The translations under genes and the position numbers were made by a program. DNA of 44,260 nt, from contig CAKRPI010000005.1 in assembly GCA_934376945.1 (NCBI GenBank), positions 1 to 44,260 on the forward strand, read 5' to 3'. This document shows, one piece after another, positions 31,896 through 38,260 of this stretch. Under the pieces are notes generated by a model. That model was not told where the DNA came from and searched no databases. It was given only the letters and a program-made list of their open reading frames with translations. The stretch comes from an uncultured Lachnospiraceae bacterium. GTDB taxonomy: Bacteria; Bacillota; Clostridia; Lachnospirales; Lachnospiraceae. Numbering within the stretch: the first letter of the stretch is position 1; every line of letters begins with the position of its first letter.

Positions 31896-32530
31896 ACGCT
31901 TCCCGTCTTATATTTTTCAATTCCGTACACCTTGTACATATCACAAAACCGTTCTGTTCCCCTCTGGTGACAGATCTGATGGTGCTGTCGGCAGAGCGCC
32001 ATAATCCGGTTCTGGCTGTCATCATAGTGACGCCGGTCATTGCCCATGCCGATTGTATCCACATGATGGATGTCAGCCGGTCGGCCGCAGATGCAGCACT
32101 TCCGGTACCGGATGCACTGCATCAGATATGTATCGATATCATCTGTCCGCTGCAGACCTGACTCCGTCAGGATCACGCCCTCTTTCAGCGCGTACTCCAT
32201 GAGCGTATTAATAAACTCTCTGGCCGTGGTCATACTGCAGTCAGAGAGAGAAAACATATCACAGCCGCAGCGCATCACATGCTCCACTTTCATGATCTGT
32301 TTCATGTCCCCATCCGGGTACCCGGTATATTCCGCAATGTCCCGCAGCGTTGCGTATATCTTGCGCCGCTGCTGCACGGATATGGATCGGCCATCATCAA
32401 TGCCAAGCTCAACATCCACTACGGCCTGCTGCCGGATCAGCCGCGCTGTCTGTTCCGGAACACGCAGAACCAGGTTGTACCCTGCGCCCTGCTGCGCCAT
32501 CCCGGCAACCTTCACACAGTACCGATTCAT
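31892..32530 (-). CDS. Putative HNH nuclease (HNHc_6-like)
   Basis: 212 residues. The N-terminal part has SISVQQRRKIYATLRDIAEYTGYPDGDMKQIMK, typical of the NinB/HNHc_6 phage recombination proteins; the C-terminal part is a degenerate HNH finger: CCICGRPADIHHVDTIGMGNDRRHYDDSQNRIMALCRQHHQICHQRG with two Cys pairs, HH and a final H. It may act in recombination or DNA junction processing. Start at the ATG 32530 behind GGAGGG. Confidence 0.78.
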   Translation of the reverse strand: MNRYCVKVAGMAQQGAGYNLVLRVPEQTARLIRQQAVVDVELGIDDGRSISVQQRRKIYATLRDIAEYTGYPDGDMKQIMKVEHVMRCGCDMFSLSDCSMTTAREFINTLMEYALKEGVILTESGLQRTDDIDTYLMQCIRYRKCCICGRPADIHHVDTIGMGNDRRHYDDSQNRIMALCRQHHQICHQRGTERFCDMYKVYGIEKYKTGSV

Positions 32531-33084
32531 CTGACCCTCCAAAAGTAATGATTGTCCGTATTATTGGCACGCACGCACCCGTCCCGGGCCATCTCCATGG
32601 CCGCTTTCAGGCACTCATATTCTTCATCTGACAAATCCCATAGAGATGACTGCGTGCAATAGGCAATCTCCGCTTCCCGGTCAATCCGCGTGATCCTGTA
32701 AATATTCATGTTGATCACCGGCGGTTGAGGACAGACAGCCTGCAGGATATAGCAGTCCTGGTAAATACCATGAAACACATGACGGCCATTCTTCTCATTC
32801 ATCCGGGCCATCTCTGGCAACGGCCCGCCCTCCGGACTGGTCGGCAGTAAAAAGATTCCACAGTTCTTAATCCGGTCAAATCCGCCCCGGGACCAGAAAC
32901 CATATCCACTCGGAACAGCACTGACCTCAAAGGTCTTCTGACCATCCCGCTTAATCTGAAGAGTCTCAATCTTTTCAAGCCCCGCATCAATGCCCCTGCT
33001 GATGGTTTCCTCTGTAAAATCCGGAGCGGAGCATTCTACAATGCTCTGCATCAGGATTCTTCTCATTTCTGTACGATCCAACAC
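32527..33084 (-). CDS. Early protein of unknown function (185 aa)
   Basis: 185 residues, GTG start. KTFEVSAVPSGYGFWSRGGFDRIKNCGIFLLPTSPEGG and WDLSDEEYECLKAAMEMARDG are the clearest parts; no domain is recognised. It overlaps both the HNH gene (4 bp) and the zinc-ribbon gene. Same early operon. Confidence 0.6.
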   Translation of the reverse strand: MLDRTEMRRILMQSIVECSAPDFTEETISRGIDAGLEKIETLQIKRDGQKTFEVSAVPSGYGFWSRGGFDRIKNCGIFLLPTSPEGGPLPEMARMNEKNGRHVFHGIYQDCYILQAVCPQPPVINMNIYRITRIDREAEIAYCTQSSLWDLSDEEYECLKAAMEMARDGCVRANNTDNHYFWRVR

Positions 33085-33181
33085 TTCTGTTCACTCCCTC
33101 CATATCTTCCAGGCATTCATCGCAGTAACGTTCACCCGGATCCAGCGGGCAACCGCACCGCCTGCATCTGTTCAAAATCAC
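32987..33181 (-). CDS. Small zinc-ribbon protein
   Basis: 64 residues from a GTG that overlaps the preceding stop (GTGA). RCRRCGCPLDPGERYCDECL gives a CxxC...CxxC zinc ribbon. The end overlaps the following gene by about 100 bp in another frame, which is unusual, so the true C-terminus is less sure. Confidence 0.5.
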   Translation of the reverse strand: MILNRCRRCGCPLDPGERYCDECLEDMEGVNRSVGSYRNEKNPDAEHCRMLRSGFYRGNHQQGH

Positions 33182-33684
33182 GGGCGCTCCGCTCCCTGCT
33201 GTTTCACCAGTTCCCACTTCCGCTTGCTCCAGGCTAAAACACGGGCCATGCCTGCTGCCAGCGTTTTATCCGCACGGTGTTCCGGATGTGCATGATAGCA
33301 TTCATAATCACCGAAATACCGGCGCAACTGATCCGAATAATATGCAATATCTTCGCGTATTACAATCTGTTCCAGTGGTCCATTATCTTTCAGATCTGAC
33401 AACAAATCCTGAATCGAATAGTGAAGATCCAACACTTCCTGCACGTTTCCGCATGCTTCCAGATGACGTAAAAATGATGCTTCAGGGCTCATCAATAATG
33501 TGCAGTACTCCATCCACCGCGCTGCTCTTATATGACAAGGCCGCTTATTATCACCCAGATCTGTCACGAACTGCTGCAGCATCTCATCAAACGTTATCCC
33601 TGCCTCTGCAGCCTGAACCGTACATTTTCTCCAGGCTTCCTCCGGCACTTCCATTTCCACTCTGATTTTCCTCATTCTGATCAC
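33178..33684 (-). CDS. Early protein of unknown function (168 aa)
   Basis: 168 residues. The start RKIRVEMEVPEEAWRKCTVQAAEAGITFDEMLQQFVTDL resembles a ribbon-helix-helix unit; the rest is helical, with DLHYSIQDLLSDLKD and a basic C-terminus. Stop and start codons overlap those of neighbours by 4 bp. Unknown role, possibly DNA-binding. Confidence 0.62.
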   Translation of the reverse strand: MIRMRKIRVEMEVPEEAWRKCTVQAAEAGITFDEMLQQFVTDLGDNKRPCHIRAARWMEYCTLLMSPEASFLRHLEACGNVQEVLDLHYSIQDLLSDLKDNGPLEQIVIREDIAYYSDQLRRYFGDYECYHAHPEHRADKTLAAGMARVLAWSKRKWELVKQQGAERP

Positions 33685-33905
33685 CGTCCTCGCTGCATGC
33701 TCTTAACCTGCATCTTGATCTGTTTCTGGCGCCAGGCTTCAAAGCCGGCCGTCTCGTAAAGGATGGAACTGTTCTTTTTTAGGGGATTAATCTTTGTCGC
33801 GAAATCATTGTCCGGAGACCGGTAGGCCACCATCAGGAACTCTTCCGCAAATCCCATAGCTTTCAGCTCCGATGTTTTCATCATCGGTTTCGGATATTCC
33901 AGCAT
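33681..33905 (-). CDS. Small excisionase-like HTH protein
   Basis: 74 residues. MKTSELKAMGFAEEFLMVAYRSPDNDFATKINPLKKNSSILYETAGFEAWRQKQI has the winged-helix outline of small phage excisionase/MerR-like proteins common in Clostridia prophages. It lies in the early operon, which fits an excisionase made on induction, but such proteins often have other roles. Confidence 0.58.
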   Translation of the reverse strand: MLEYPKPMMKTSELKAMGFAEEFLMVAYRSPDNDFATKINPLKKNSSILYETAGFEAWRQKQIKMQVKSMQRGR

Positions 33906-33923
33906 GCCATCACGCTCCTTCCA

Positions 33924-34145
33924 TTATTCCAGGCTTACCCCAACCTCCACCTTGATCGACACGACCGGTGCTTTCTGCTCCGGCCCCGCTCCTAATCTGC
34001 TGCCTTTCAACAGCTTCGAATCATCAAACCACTTAATGCCTTTATGATCAAAGTTGGTCTCCGGCTTGGAAATACTGCTTTTTCCAACCTGCTCCACAAC
34101 ACCATTCTTTGCTTCCACAACGAACTGGATTGTTTCTCTCTTCAT
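33924..34145 (-). CDS. Small early protein, possibly first gene of the early operon
   Basis: 73 residues starting MKRETIQFVVEAKNGVVEQV, with GIKWFDDSKLLKGSRLGAGPEQKAPVVSIKVEVGVSLE. Beta-rich, no known domain. It is the rightmost gene of the continuous minus-strand run and diverges from the gene at 34236. Confidence 0.6.
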   Translation of the reverse strand: MKRETIQFVVEAKNGVVEQVGKSSISKPETNFDHKGIKWFDDSKLLKGSRLGAGPEQKAPVVSIKVEVGVSLE

Positions 34146-34175
34146 ACTTCACTGCCTCTCTTCTCATCATTTGCC

Positions 34176-34204
34176 TTTTCAAAACCAGTGTGATAGTCTA
34201 TAAA
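34176..34204 (+). promoter_or_regulatory. Weak promoter for the 121-aa gene
   Basis: TTTTCA (34176-34181), 17 bp, TATAAA (34199-34204). The gene at 34236 follows with an AGGAGG ribosome site. Candidate only. Confidence 0.4.
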
Positions 34205-34235
34205 CATCAATATTTTTCCAGGAGGTAATCCCCCT

Positions 34236-34601
34236 ATGACTCGTGACTGTAGAGATGTCCTCAACCATCTGCGTGATCTTTCTGAAAACGATTTTCGTAC
34301 GTTAACCTTTGTTTCTGATATGCCTTACATCTGCGCCTACGATAACATGAATGAATTCTACGACTATACCAAACACCAAGGCGAAATCGGCGCCATCATC
34401 CGTGAACTCGCCAGAACCGGATATCTTACCCACGACGATCACTGTATACAGATGTGCCTTACATATAAAGGGCTGCATCCTTATGCAATGACCTGGGAAG
34501 AGTTAAAAACATTCCTCTTCCGCTCCGTTGCTGTTCCCATCGTGGTTTCCGCGATCACTGCGCTTATCACTTTATGGTTGCAATCGTTACGATTACAATA
34601 G
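34236..34601 (+). CDS. Winged-helix-like protein with C-terminal membrane helix
   Basis: 121 residues. The soluble part RDVLNHLRDLSENDFRTLTF and GEIGAIIRELARTGYLTHDDHCIQMCLTYKGLHPYAMTWEE resembles a winged-helix (YjcQ-like) unit; the end FLFRSVAVPIVVSAITALITLWLQ is one membrane helix. It is the first plus-strand gene, with AGGAGG 10 nt upstream, and likely expressed in lysogeny. Possible membrane-tethered sensor or exclusion protein. Confidence 0.65.
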   Translation: MTRDCRDVLNHLRDLSENDFRTLTFVSDMPYICAYDNMNEFYDYTKHQGEIGAIIRELARTGYLTHDDHCIQMCLTYKGLHPYAMTWEELKTFLFRSVAVPIVVSAITALITLWLQSLRLQ

Positions 34602-34743
34602 CTGTCAAGGCGCTCAGGAGAATCGTGAATACATAATGGACTATCGCCCTGTCGATCTCCTGGAAGCGCTTTTCTTTTTCGCGCTCATATTCATCTATTT
34701 TCATCTGCCAATCGTGTCTAAACTTATTTATCTCTTCATCCAT
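34567..34743 (-). CDS. Small coiled-coil membrane protein
   Basis: 58 residues from MDEEINKFRHDWQMKIDEYEREKEKRF, a charged coiled coil followed by a membrane helix VFTILLSALTAIVIVTIATI. The leader GAGGTGATAAAG before the ATG is the same as that of the gene at 35458. Its end overlaps the convergent plus-strand gene by 35 bp. Both encode a C-terminal membrane helix. Confidence 0.6.
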   Translation of the reverse strand: MDEEINKFRHDWQMKIDEYEREKEKRFQEIDRAIVHYVFTILLSALTAIVIVTIATIK

Positions 34744-34748
34744 CTTTA

Positions 34749-34919
34749 TCACCTCTGCTTTTCCTTACAGTCATCCCTTTCAGCCAATAAATTTCCCTCA
34801 AAATCCCAACATTGAGTAACCAGCCTGCACATGTCTTCTTCCGTCCCTGCTCCACGCAATGCTTTCGTCTCAATAACCTGCACCACTCTAGCAGAATCAG
34901 TTCCTCTCGCTCTTGCCAT
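34749..34919 (-). CDS. Small phage protein (56 aa), divergent pair 1
   Basis: 56 residues from MARARGTDSARVVQVIETKA, with LRGAGTEEDMCRLVTQCWDFEGNLLAERD. The pattern VVQVIETxxxRGxGTxxDxxRxVxQYWDxxGxLLAE is one I know from many small Lachnospiraceae phage proteins of unknown role. GAAGAACAGAGAGGAG precedes the ATG, the leader shared with 35729 and 36331. Other frames here are shadows. Confidence 0.62.
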   Translation of the reverse strand: MARARGTDSARVVQVIETKALRGAGTEEDMCRLVTQCWDFEGNLLAERDDCKEKQR

Positions 34920-34973
34920 GTGTTCTCTCCTCTCTGTTCTTCCGTGCCAAGCCAACCGGCACCACACACCTCA

Positions 34974-35035
34974 TTTACTTTTCTACCGCTCCGTCCTATA
35001 CTGTACTCACAGGCCCCCGCCTGGGCCGAGTACAG
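34974..35035 (+). promoter_or_regulatory. Promoter cassette 1 with 5' hairpin
   Basis: TTTACT (34974-34979), 17 bp, TATACT (34997-35002). At the expected 5' end of the RNA GGCCC (35012) pairs GGGCC (35023) around the loop CCGCCT, and outer arms CTGTACTC/GAGTACAG extend the stem. Cassette 2 has the same hairpin with a compensating change. Confidence 0.68.
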
Positions 35036-35052
35036 ATGAAAGGAGACTCATT

Positions 35053-35238
35053 ATGAATAATTACTGTATGCCATACATATGCTATTGTCCTAAGGTTGGA
35101 AGAACCATTGGCATCTCAGTTTCATTAAATTTCGGAATTGTTAGCGGCTACGATTGTCACTATCCAGACTGTCCGAAAGAATGTTATCTTTTAAAGGAGC
35201 TTCCTTTAAAATCTGCGCATCATCATTCTCGTCTTTAA
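35053..35238 (+). CDS. Small cysteine-rich protein, divergent pair 1
   Basis: 61 residues: YCMPYICYCPKVGRTIGISVSLNFGIVSGYDCHYPDCPKECYLLKEL. The C-x-C-P ... YDCHYPDCPKEC spacing suggests a metal site. AAGGAG 7 nt before the ATG and the promoter at 34974 support it. Its last 33 codons are antisense to the end of the gene at 35141-35458, so one of the two ends may be wrong, or the overlap is real. Confidence 0.58.
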   Translation: MNNYCMPYICYCPKVGRTIGISVSLNFGIVSGYDCHYPDCPKECYLLKELPLKSAHHHSRL

Positions 35239-35458
35239 GCACATAGCAATATTTCCATGGTTCCGGAAGTTCCGGAATCATTCCCGTCTCAATGTCCAGA
35301 TTCGCCTGGATGTTGAGACGAATCACCGGAACCTGGCTTTTGGTTCTGTCGTGGATAATTTCATATCCAATCAGCCCATTTACTTTTTTGCCATCCAGAT
35401 ATACTGCTGCATTTGCTCCCTCGGTTTTTATAGCAACCTGTGCCAATCCGTTTTCCAT
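35141..35458 (-). CDS. Small phage protein (105 aa)
   Basis: 105 residues from MENGLAQVAIKTEGANAAVY: YLDGKKVNGLIGYEIIHDRTKSQVPVIRLNIQANLDIETGMIPELPEPWKYCYVL. A beta-rich small phage protein of a type seen in prophages with an unknown role. GAGGTGATAAAG before the ATG matches the leader of the gene at 34743. Confidence 0.6.
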   Translation of the reverse strand: MENGLAQVAIKTEGANAAVYLDGKKVNGLIGYEIIHDRTKSQVPVIRLNIQANLDIETGMIPELPEPWKYCYVLKDENDDAQILKEAPLKDNILSDSLDSDNRSR

Positions 35459-35504
35459 CTTTATCACCTCGCTTTCTATTTGTTTTCTCATGTTCCCCGT
35501 GCCT

Positions 35505-35729
35505 CTATTTGAGGTATGGGGAATCTCCTGAAAGTGCTCTTGTTTCATGCAAAACCTTCTGGTATATATCATTCTGTGCACATACCAATGTTCGCACACG
35601 TTTCGGTTTTACCTCGTCCGCTTTGAGCTCTTTCATAATTACCTTTTGCAACTCGAAAAATTCTTCTTTCAGTTTTTCGAGATAGGTTGTTCTTTCGGCT
35701 ACTTCTTTTTCCTTATCCATTACATTCAT
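35505..35729 (-). CDS. Small coiled-coil protein, divergent pair 2
   Basis: 74 residues from MNVMDKEKEVAERTTYLEKL: one long charged helix EKEVAERTTYLEKLKEEFFELQKVIMKELKADEVKPKRVR. The leader GAAGAACAGGGGGCGTGAGAAAG is shared with 36331 and 34919. Unknown role. Confidence 0.55.
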   Translation of the reverse strand: MNVMDKEKEVAERTTYLEKLKEEFFELQKVIMKELKADEVKPKRVRTLVCAQNDIYQKVLHETRALSGDSPYLK

Positions 35730-35798
35730 CTTTCTCACGCCCCCTGTTCTTCTGCTTCCTTTTTATCTGCGGCATCTGCTCTAAACTCAATCTTCACA

Positions 35799-35852
35799 TT
35801 TACTTTTCCAATTCTCCGCTCTATACTGTATTTACAGGTCCCCGCCAGGACC
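35799..35852 (+). promoter_or_regulatory. Promoter cassette 2 with 5' hairpin
   Basis: TTTACT (35799-35804), 17 bp, TATACT (35822-35827). GGTCC (35837) pairs GGACC (35848) around CCGCCA; relative to cassette 1 both sides of a base pair changed (C-G to T-A), which supports an RNA hairpin. CTGTATTTACAG lies over the start site. Confidence 0.68.
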
Positions 35853-35879
35853 GAGTTTTAAAGAAAGGAATCAGAATCA

Positions 35880-36047
35880 ATGAGTTCAAAATCAGATGAA
35901 ATCCGCGAAATTGCGGAACGATTAAAATATTTTTCTGTATCCAGCAATGCCGACAGTTCATCCTACATCACAAAATCTGACTTGGAAAATTTCAGAAATC
36001 AGGTAGTATTTGCTATTCTGGAACTTGCGGATATCTTGGAATCTTAA
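35880..36047 (+). CDS. Small protein (55 aa), divergent pair 2
   Basis: 55 residues starting MSSKSDEIREIAERLKYFSV, then SYITKSDLENFRNQVVFAILELADILES. Helical. Too short for usual gene lists but has AAAGGAATC upstream and the promoter cassette at 35799. Unknown role. Confidence 0.55.
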   Translation: MSSKSDEIREIAERLKYFSVSSNADSSSYITKSDLENFRNQVVFAILELADILES

Positions 36048-36064
36048 ATCGCAGCTCCGCTTGC

Positions 36065-36331
36065 TCAGTAAATTCTCACAAGGCTGAGTTCGCGGAGTTT
36101 TTCATAGCCATTCCAGATTTTCTCTGTACATTCAGACATTTCTCTCTGAATATCATCGAACTTCTTCTTTGATACGGTGATGGCCACGCCATCATCTCCA
36201 ATCTCCAGTTCTCCTACATTAATTTCCAATTCACTGCCAAGATTCCGCAAGCGCGCTTCTGCTTCTTTGATATCGCAGATGATCTTCCCGGCTTCTGGAT
36301 TCTTACAGGAAATAAATACTGCATTATTCAT
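36065..36331 (-). CDS. Small coiled-coil protein, divergent pair 3
   Basis: 88 residues from MNNAVFISCKNPEAGKIICD: mixed alpha/beta with KKKFDDIQREMSECTEKIWNGYEKLREL. The leader GAAGAACAGAGAGGAGCGTGAGAAAG is almost the same as for 35729. Unknown role. Confidence 0.55.
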   Translation of the reverse strand: MNNAVFISCKNPEAGKIICDIKEAEARLRNLGSELEINVGELEIGDDGVAITVSKKKFDDIQREMSECTEKIWNGYEKLRELSLVRIY

Positions 36332-36373
36332 CTTTCTCACGCTCCTCTCTGTTCTTCTGTGCCAAGCCCCTCA

Positions 36374-36402
36374 TTTACTTTTCCATCGTTTCGTCCTATA
36401 CT
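36374..36402 (+). promoter_or_regulatory. Promoter cassette 3
   Basis: TTTACT (36374-36379), 17 bp, TATACT (36397-36402), again followed by GTATTTACA. The 5' hairpin of cassettes 1 and 2 is absent here. Confidence 0.65.
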
Positions 36403-36450
36403 GTATTTACAATCTCTAACCAAGCCAAATACGAAAGAAAGGATTCCCCT

Positions 36451-37035
36451 ATGAATTTCAAATTGTTCACTCTCTCCAAAAAGAAATTGTTGATTTTAAT
36501 CTTTCTCTTTTTCTATATAAAGGAGGTTGTTTCGTCCATACTTTGCATTCGAGAAATTACTACAGTTATAATTCTTTTAAAAGATTACCTTGATTCAATT
36601 CCAACAAAAACTTCACCATACATTTCCATCGAAGATCTTGTGCAAAGAAGTTCTTCTTATTATCCCAAACTCAATAAAGTGCTAGGATACTATCCAATCA
36701 TCCAAAAATATGAATCCTATTATGTAAGTCCAATGGCCTATGGCCTAGAAAATATAGAAAACTACAATTCTGCCATCGAACATTACAATAATCTGCTTAT
36801 GAAAAGAAACTATCTTATTCATGATCTGAAGGATTCTATTAATCCTTTAAAAACCTTAGAAAATATTTTTTCATTTCCAAGTACCTTCTTAGACTGGATT
36901 GGCTTCACTCCACATGATAGTCTGGCCAAACTGTTAAATGCGTTTACCTGGCTTATCACATTACTATTCAGTATGTATTCTGATGAAATTAAAACTGTTG
37001 TAAACTTCTTAATCCAGCACCTGTTTCACGCATAA
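36451..37035 (+). CDS. AT-rich membrane protein of unknown function
   Basis: 194 residues. An N-terminal membrane helix (LLILIFLFFYIKEVVSSI, residues about 13-31), an extracytoplasmic or cytoplasmic part rich in Tyr and Asn, and a second helix near the end (LAKLLNAFTWLITLLFSMY). Base use is far more AT-rich than the structural genes, a sign of an accessory gene. Expressed from cassette 3 next to CI, it may be a superinfection-exclusion or defence protein; this is inference. Confidence 0.62.
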   Translation: MNFKLFTLSKKKLLILIFLFFYIKEVVSSILCIREITTVIILLKDYLDSIPTKTSPYISIEDLVQRSSSYYPKLNKVLGYYPIIQKYESYYVSPMAYGLENIENYNSAIEHYNNLLMKRNYLIHDLKDSINPLKTLENIFSFPSTFLDWIGFTPHDSLAKLLNAFTWLITLLFSMYSDEIKTVVNFLIQHLFHA

Positions 37036-37160
37036 AAACACTAGAAGCCATAAACAGGTTCTCTCGTACAGTGATATGTTCTCACCGCCTACTGCCATTA
37101 GGGCTTCAAACATCCGAGAACATATCACTGTAATGACTGCATTCAATAGTGTCTTTTTCA
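37020..37160 (+). ncRNA. Candidate structured RNA with a possible pseudoknot after the membrane gene
   Basis: A perfect 17-bp inverted repeat (37067-37083 with 37116-37132) has a 32-nt loop. GAAGCC before it (37044-37049) can pair with GGCTTC inside the loop (37102-37107), making an H-type pseudoknot. ACACTA (37038-37043) pairs TAGTGT (37147-37152), which is followed by CTTTTTC, a terminator-like end. CCTGTTT/AAACAGG (37020, 37052) is a competing stem. It could be a processed 3' element of the upstream gene. Confidence 0.5.
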
Positions 37161-37199
37161 CTTTCTCTTTATTCCTTTCAGCTCAACCTTTAAACGCTC

Positions 37200-37436
37200 T
37201 CACGCCCCCTGTTCTTCATTTTCTTTAAAACTACATTTTGTAGAATCTCCATTAAAAAAAATAGTATCTACACTTTCCCGCAAAACTTTTGCGATAATTT
37301 TTGCATTTCCAATAGAAATTTCATCTGGGTTTTCTTCCCATGTTGCATATGTATTTCTGTGAACTCCACACTTAGCTGCCATTTCTGACTGAGAAATCTC
37401 TTTCGCTAATCGCCACTGCTTTAAAGAAAGTCCCAT
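37200..37436 (-). CDS. Cro-like / early repressor, XRE family
   Basis: 78 residues from MGLSLKQWRLAKEISQSEMA. QSEMAAKCGVHRNTYATWEENPDEISIGNAKIIAKVL is a clear HTH_3 helix-turn-helix. Divergent from the CI gene, with its own promoter in the operator region, it has the place of Cro. GGAAGGAGGCAAGCAT before the ATG at 37436 fixes the start. A perfect 13-bp operator lies within its 3' end (37231). Confidence 0.85.
   Translation of the reverse strand: MGLSLKQWRLAKEISQSEMAAKCGVHRNTYATWEENPDEISIGNAKIIAKVLRESVDTIFFNGDSTKCSFKENEEQGA
37231..37243. promoter_or_regulatory. Operator 1, inside the cro-like gene
   Basis: CTACATTTTGTAG is the perfect palindromic form (CTACA-TTT-TGTAG) of the motif found four more times between cro and cI. 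An operator about 200 bp inside the gene could allow looping. Confidence 0.6.
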
Positions 37437-37453
37437 ATATGCTTGCCTCCTTC

Positions 37454-37557
37454 CTACGCTTTGTAGACTAACTACAGAATACTCCACATTTTGTAGTGTG
37501 TCAACAGTTTTTTCTACATTTTGCATAATTTGTTTGACACAGCTCTACAAAACGCAT
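37454..37557. promoter_or_regulatory. Operator region: four 13-bp operators between cro and cI
   Basis: Sites at 37454 (CTACGCTTTGTAG), 37484 (CCACATTTTGTAG), 37514 (CTACATTTTGCAT) and 37545 (CTACAAAACGCAT) follow CTACA-N3-TGTAG. The first three are exactly 30 bp apart and the fourth 31 bp, so they lie on nearly the same DNA face. The second is in the spacer of the cro promoter and the fourth in the spacer of the cI promoter. Confidence 0.75.
37476..37504 (-). promoter_or_regulatory. Early (cro) promoter
   Basis: On the minus strand TTGACA (37499-37504), 17 bp, TATTCT (37476-37481). An operator fills the spacer, so a bound repressor blocks it. Confidence 0.82.
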
Positions 37558-37562
37558 ATAAT
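37534..37562 (+). promoter_or_regulatory. CI promoter
   Basis: TTGACA (37534-37539), 17 bp, TATAAT (37557-37562): a perfect consensus promoter. The operator at 37545-37557 lies between the boxes, so CI should limit its own synthesis. Confidence 0.85.
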
Positions 37563-37586
37563 CAAGTCAGAAAGGCGGTGCTTAAA

Positions 37587-37970
37587 ATGAGTATCGGTGA
37601 AAATATTAAAAAATGGCGCGAATGCAGAAATCTAAAACAATCTGAATTAGCCGAATTGTTGGGAGTAAGCGATAAAACCGTTTCTTCATGGGAAATAAAT
37701 CGCACTGAACCCAAAATGGGAATGGTTGAAAAAATAAGCGCTGCGTTGCATTGCAAAAAAACTGATATTATTGGAATTGATGACAGTGACACTACAGACA
37801 TTCCTTATTACATTGACGATGAAGCACGCAATCTTGCTCAATTTATTTTTGAAAACCCTGAGTACAAGGTTCTTTTCGATGCTTCCAGAAAAGTTAAAAA
37901 AGAAGATATCGAATTTGTAAAACAAATGATTGACAGAGTACGAGGTGATTCCAACGACAGCGAATGTTAA
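37587..37970 (+). CDS. CI-like lysogeny repressor, XRE family
   Basis: 127 residues from MSIGENIKKWRECRNLKQSE. Residues 6-62 are an HTH_3 domain (QSELAELLGVSDKTVSSWEINRTEPKMGMVEKIS). The C-terminal 60 residues are acidic and helical without a LexA-type peptidase, so it belongs to the short repressors cleaved or released by an ImmA-type partner. The next gene overlaps its end and encodes such a partner. Confidence 0.87.
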   Translation: MSIGENIKKWRECRNLKQSELAELLGVSDKTVSSWEINRTEPKMGMVEKISAALHCKKTDIIGIDDSDTTDIPYYIDDEARNLAQFIFENPEYKVLFDASRKVKKEDIEFVKQMIDRVRGDSNDSEC

Positions 37971-38178
37971 TACTTTTGAAACCAATCTTCCTACAACCAT
38001 TGCAGCATATGTTGTCGCTAACCCAGACTTATCTTATACTATAGTCTTAAACTCAAGGTTAACTTTTGAACGCCGCATGCAAGCATATAAACATGAACTA
38101 TTCCATATCGAAAATGGTGATTATGATCGTAAATCTGTGGATTTAATCGAATTATATGCACATTCAATAACGGACTAA
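37945..38178 (+). CDS. Short ImmA/IrrE-like metalloprotease
   Basis: 77 residues from the GTG at 37945 (or 82 from TTG at 37930). YTIVLNSRLTFERRMQAYKHELFHIENGDYD holds the zinc motif HExxH (HELFH). ImmA proteases cleave or inactivate the phage repressor after DNA damage. The gene overlaps the CI gene. At under 85 residues it is shorter than many ImmA proteins and may lack a C-terminal part (see 39156-39326). Confidence 0.8.
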   Translation: MIPTTANVNTFETNLPTTIAAYVVANPDLSYTIVLNSRLTFERRMQAYKHELFHIENGDYDRKSVDLIELYAHSITD

Positions 38179-38260
38179 TGATTAAATAATTGTTTTAAAT
38201 TATCTAATCGACCACTTGCGTTATGACCTTACAAATAAAGAAAAAAGGATTGATTATATA

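Noticed and set aside
34736..34969. 77-residue minus-strand frame
   Set aside because: Shifted frame over the 56-residue gene; the alternative frame matches a known small phage protein pattern and has the shared leader.
37020..37160. Type III toxin-antitoxin RNA (ToxI-like)
   Set aside because: ToxI is a set of tandem repeats before a ToxN endoribonuclease gene; here there is one unit and no such gene.
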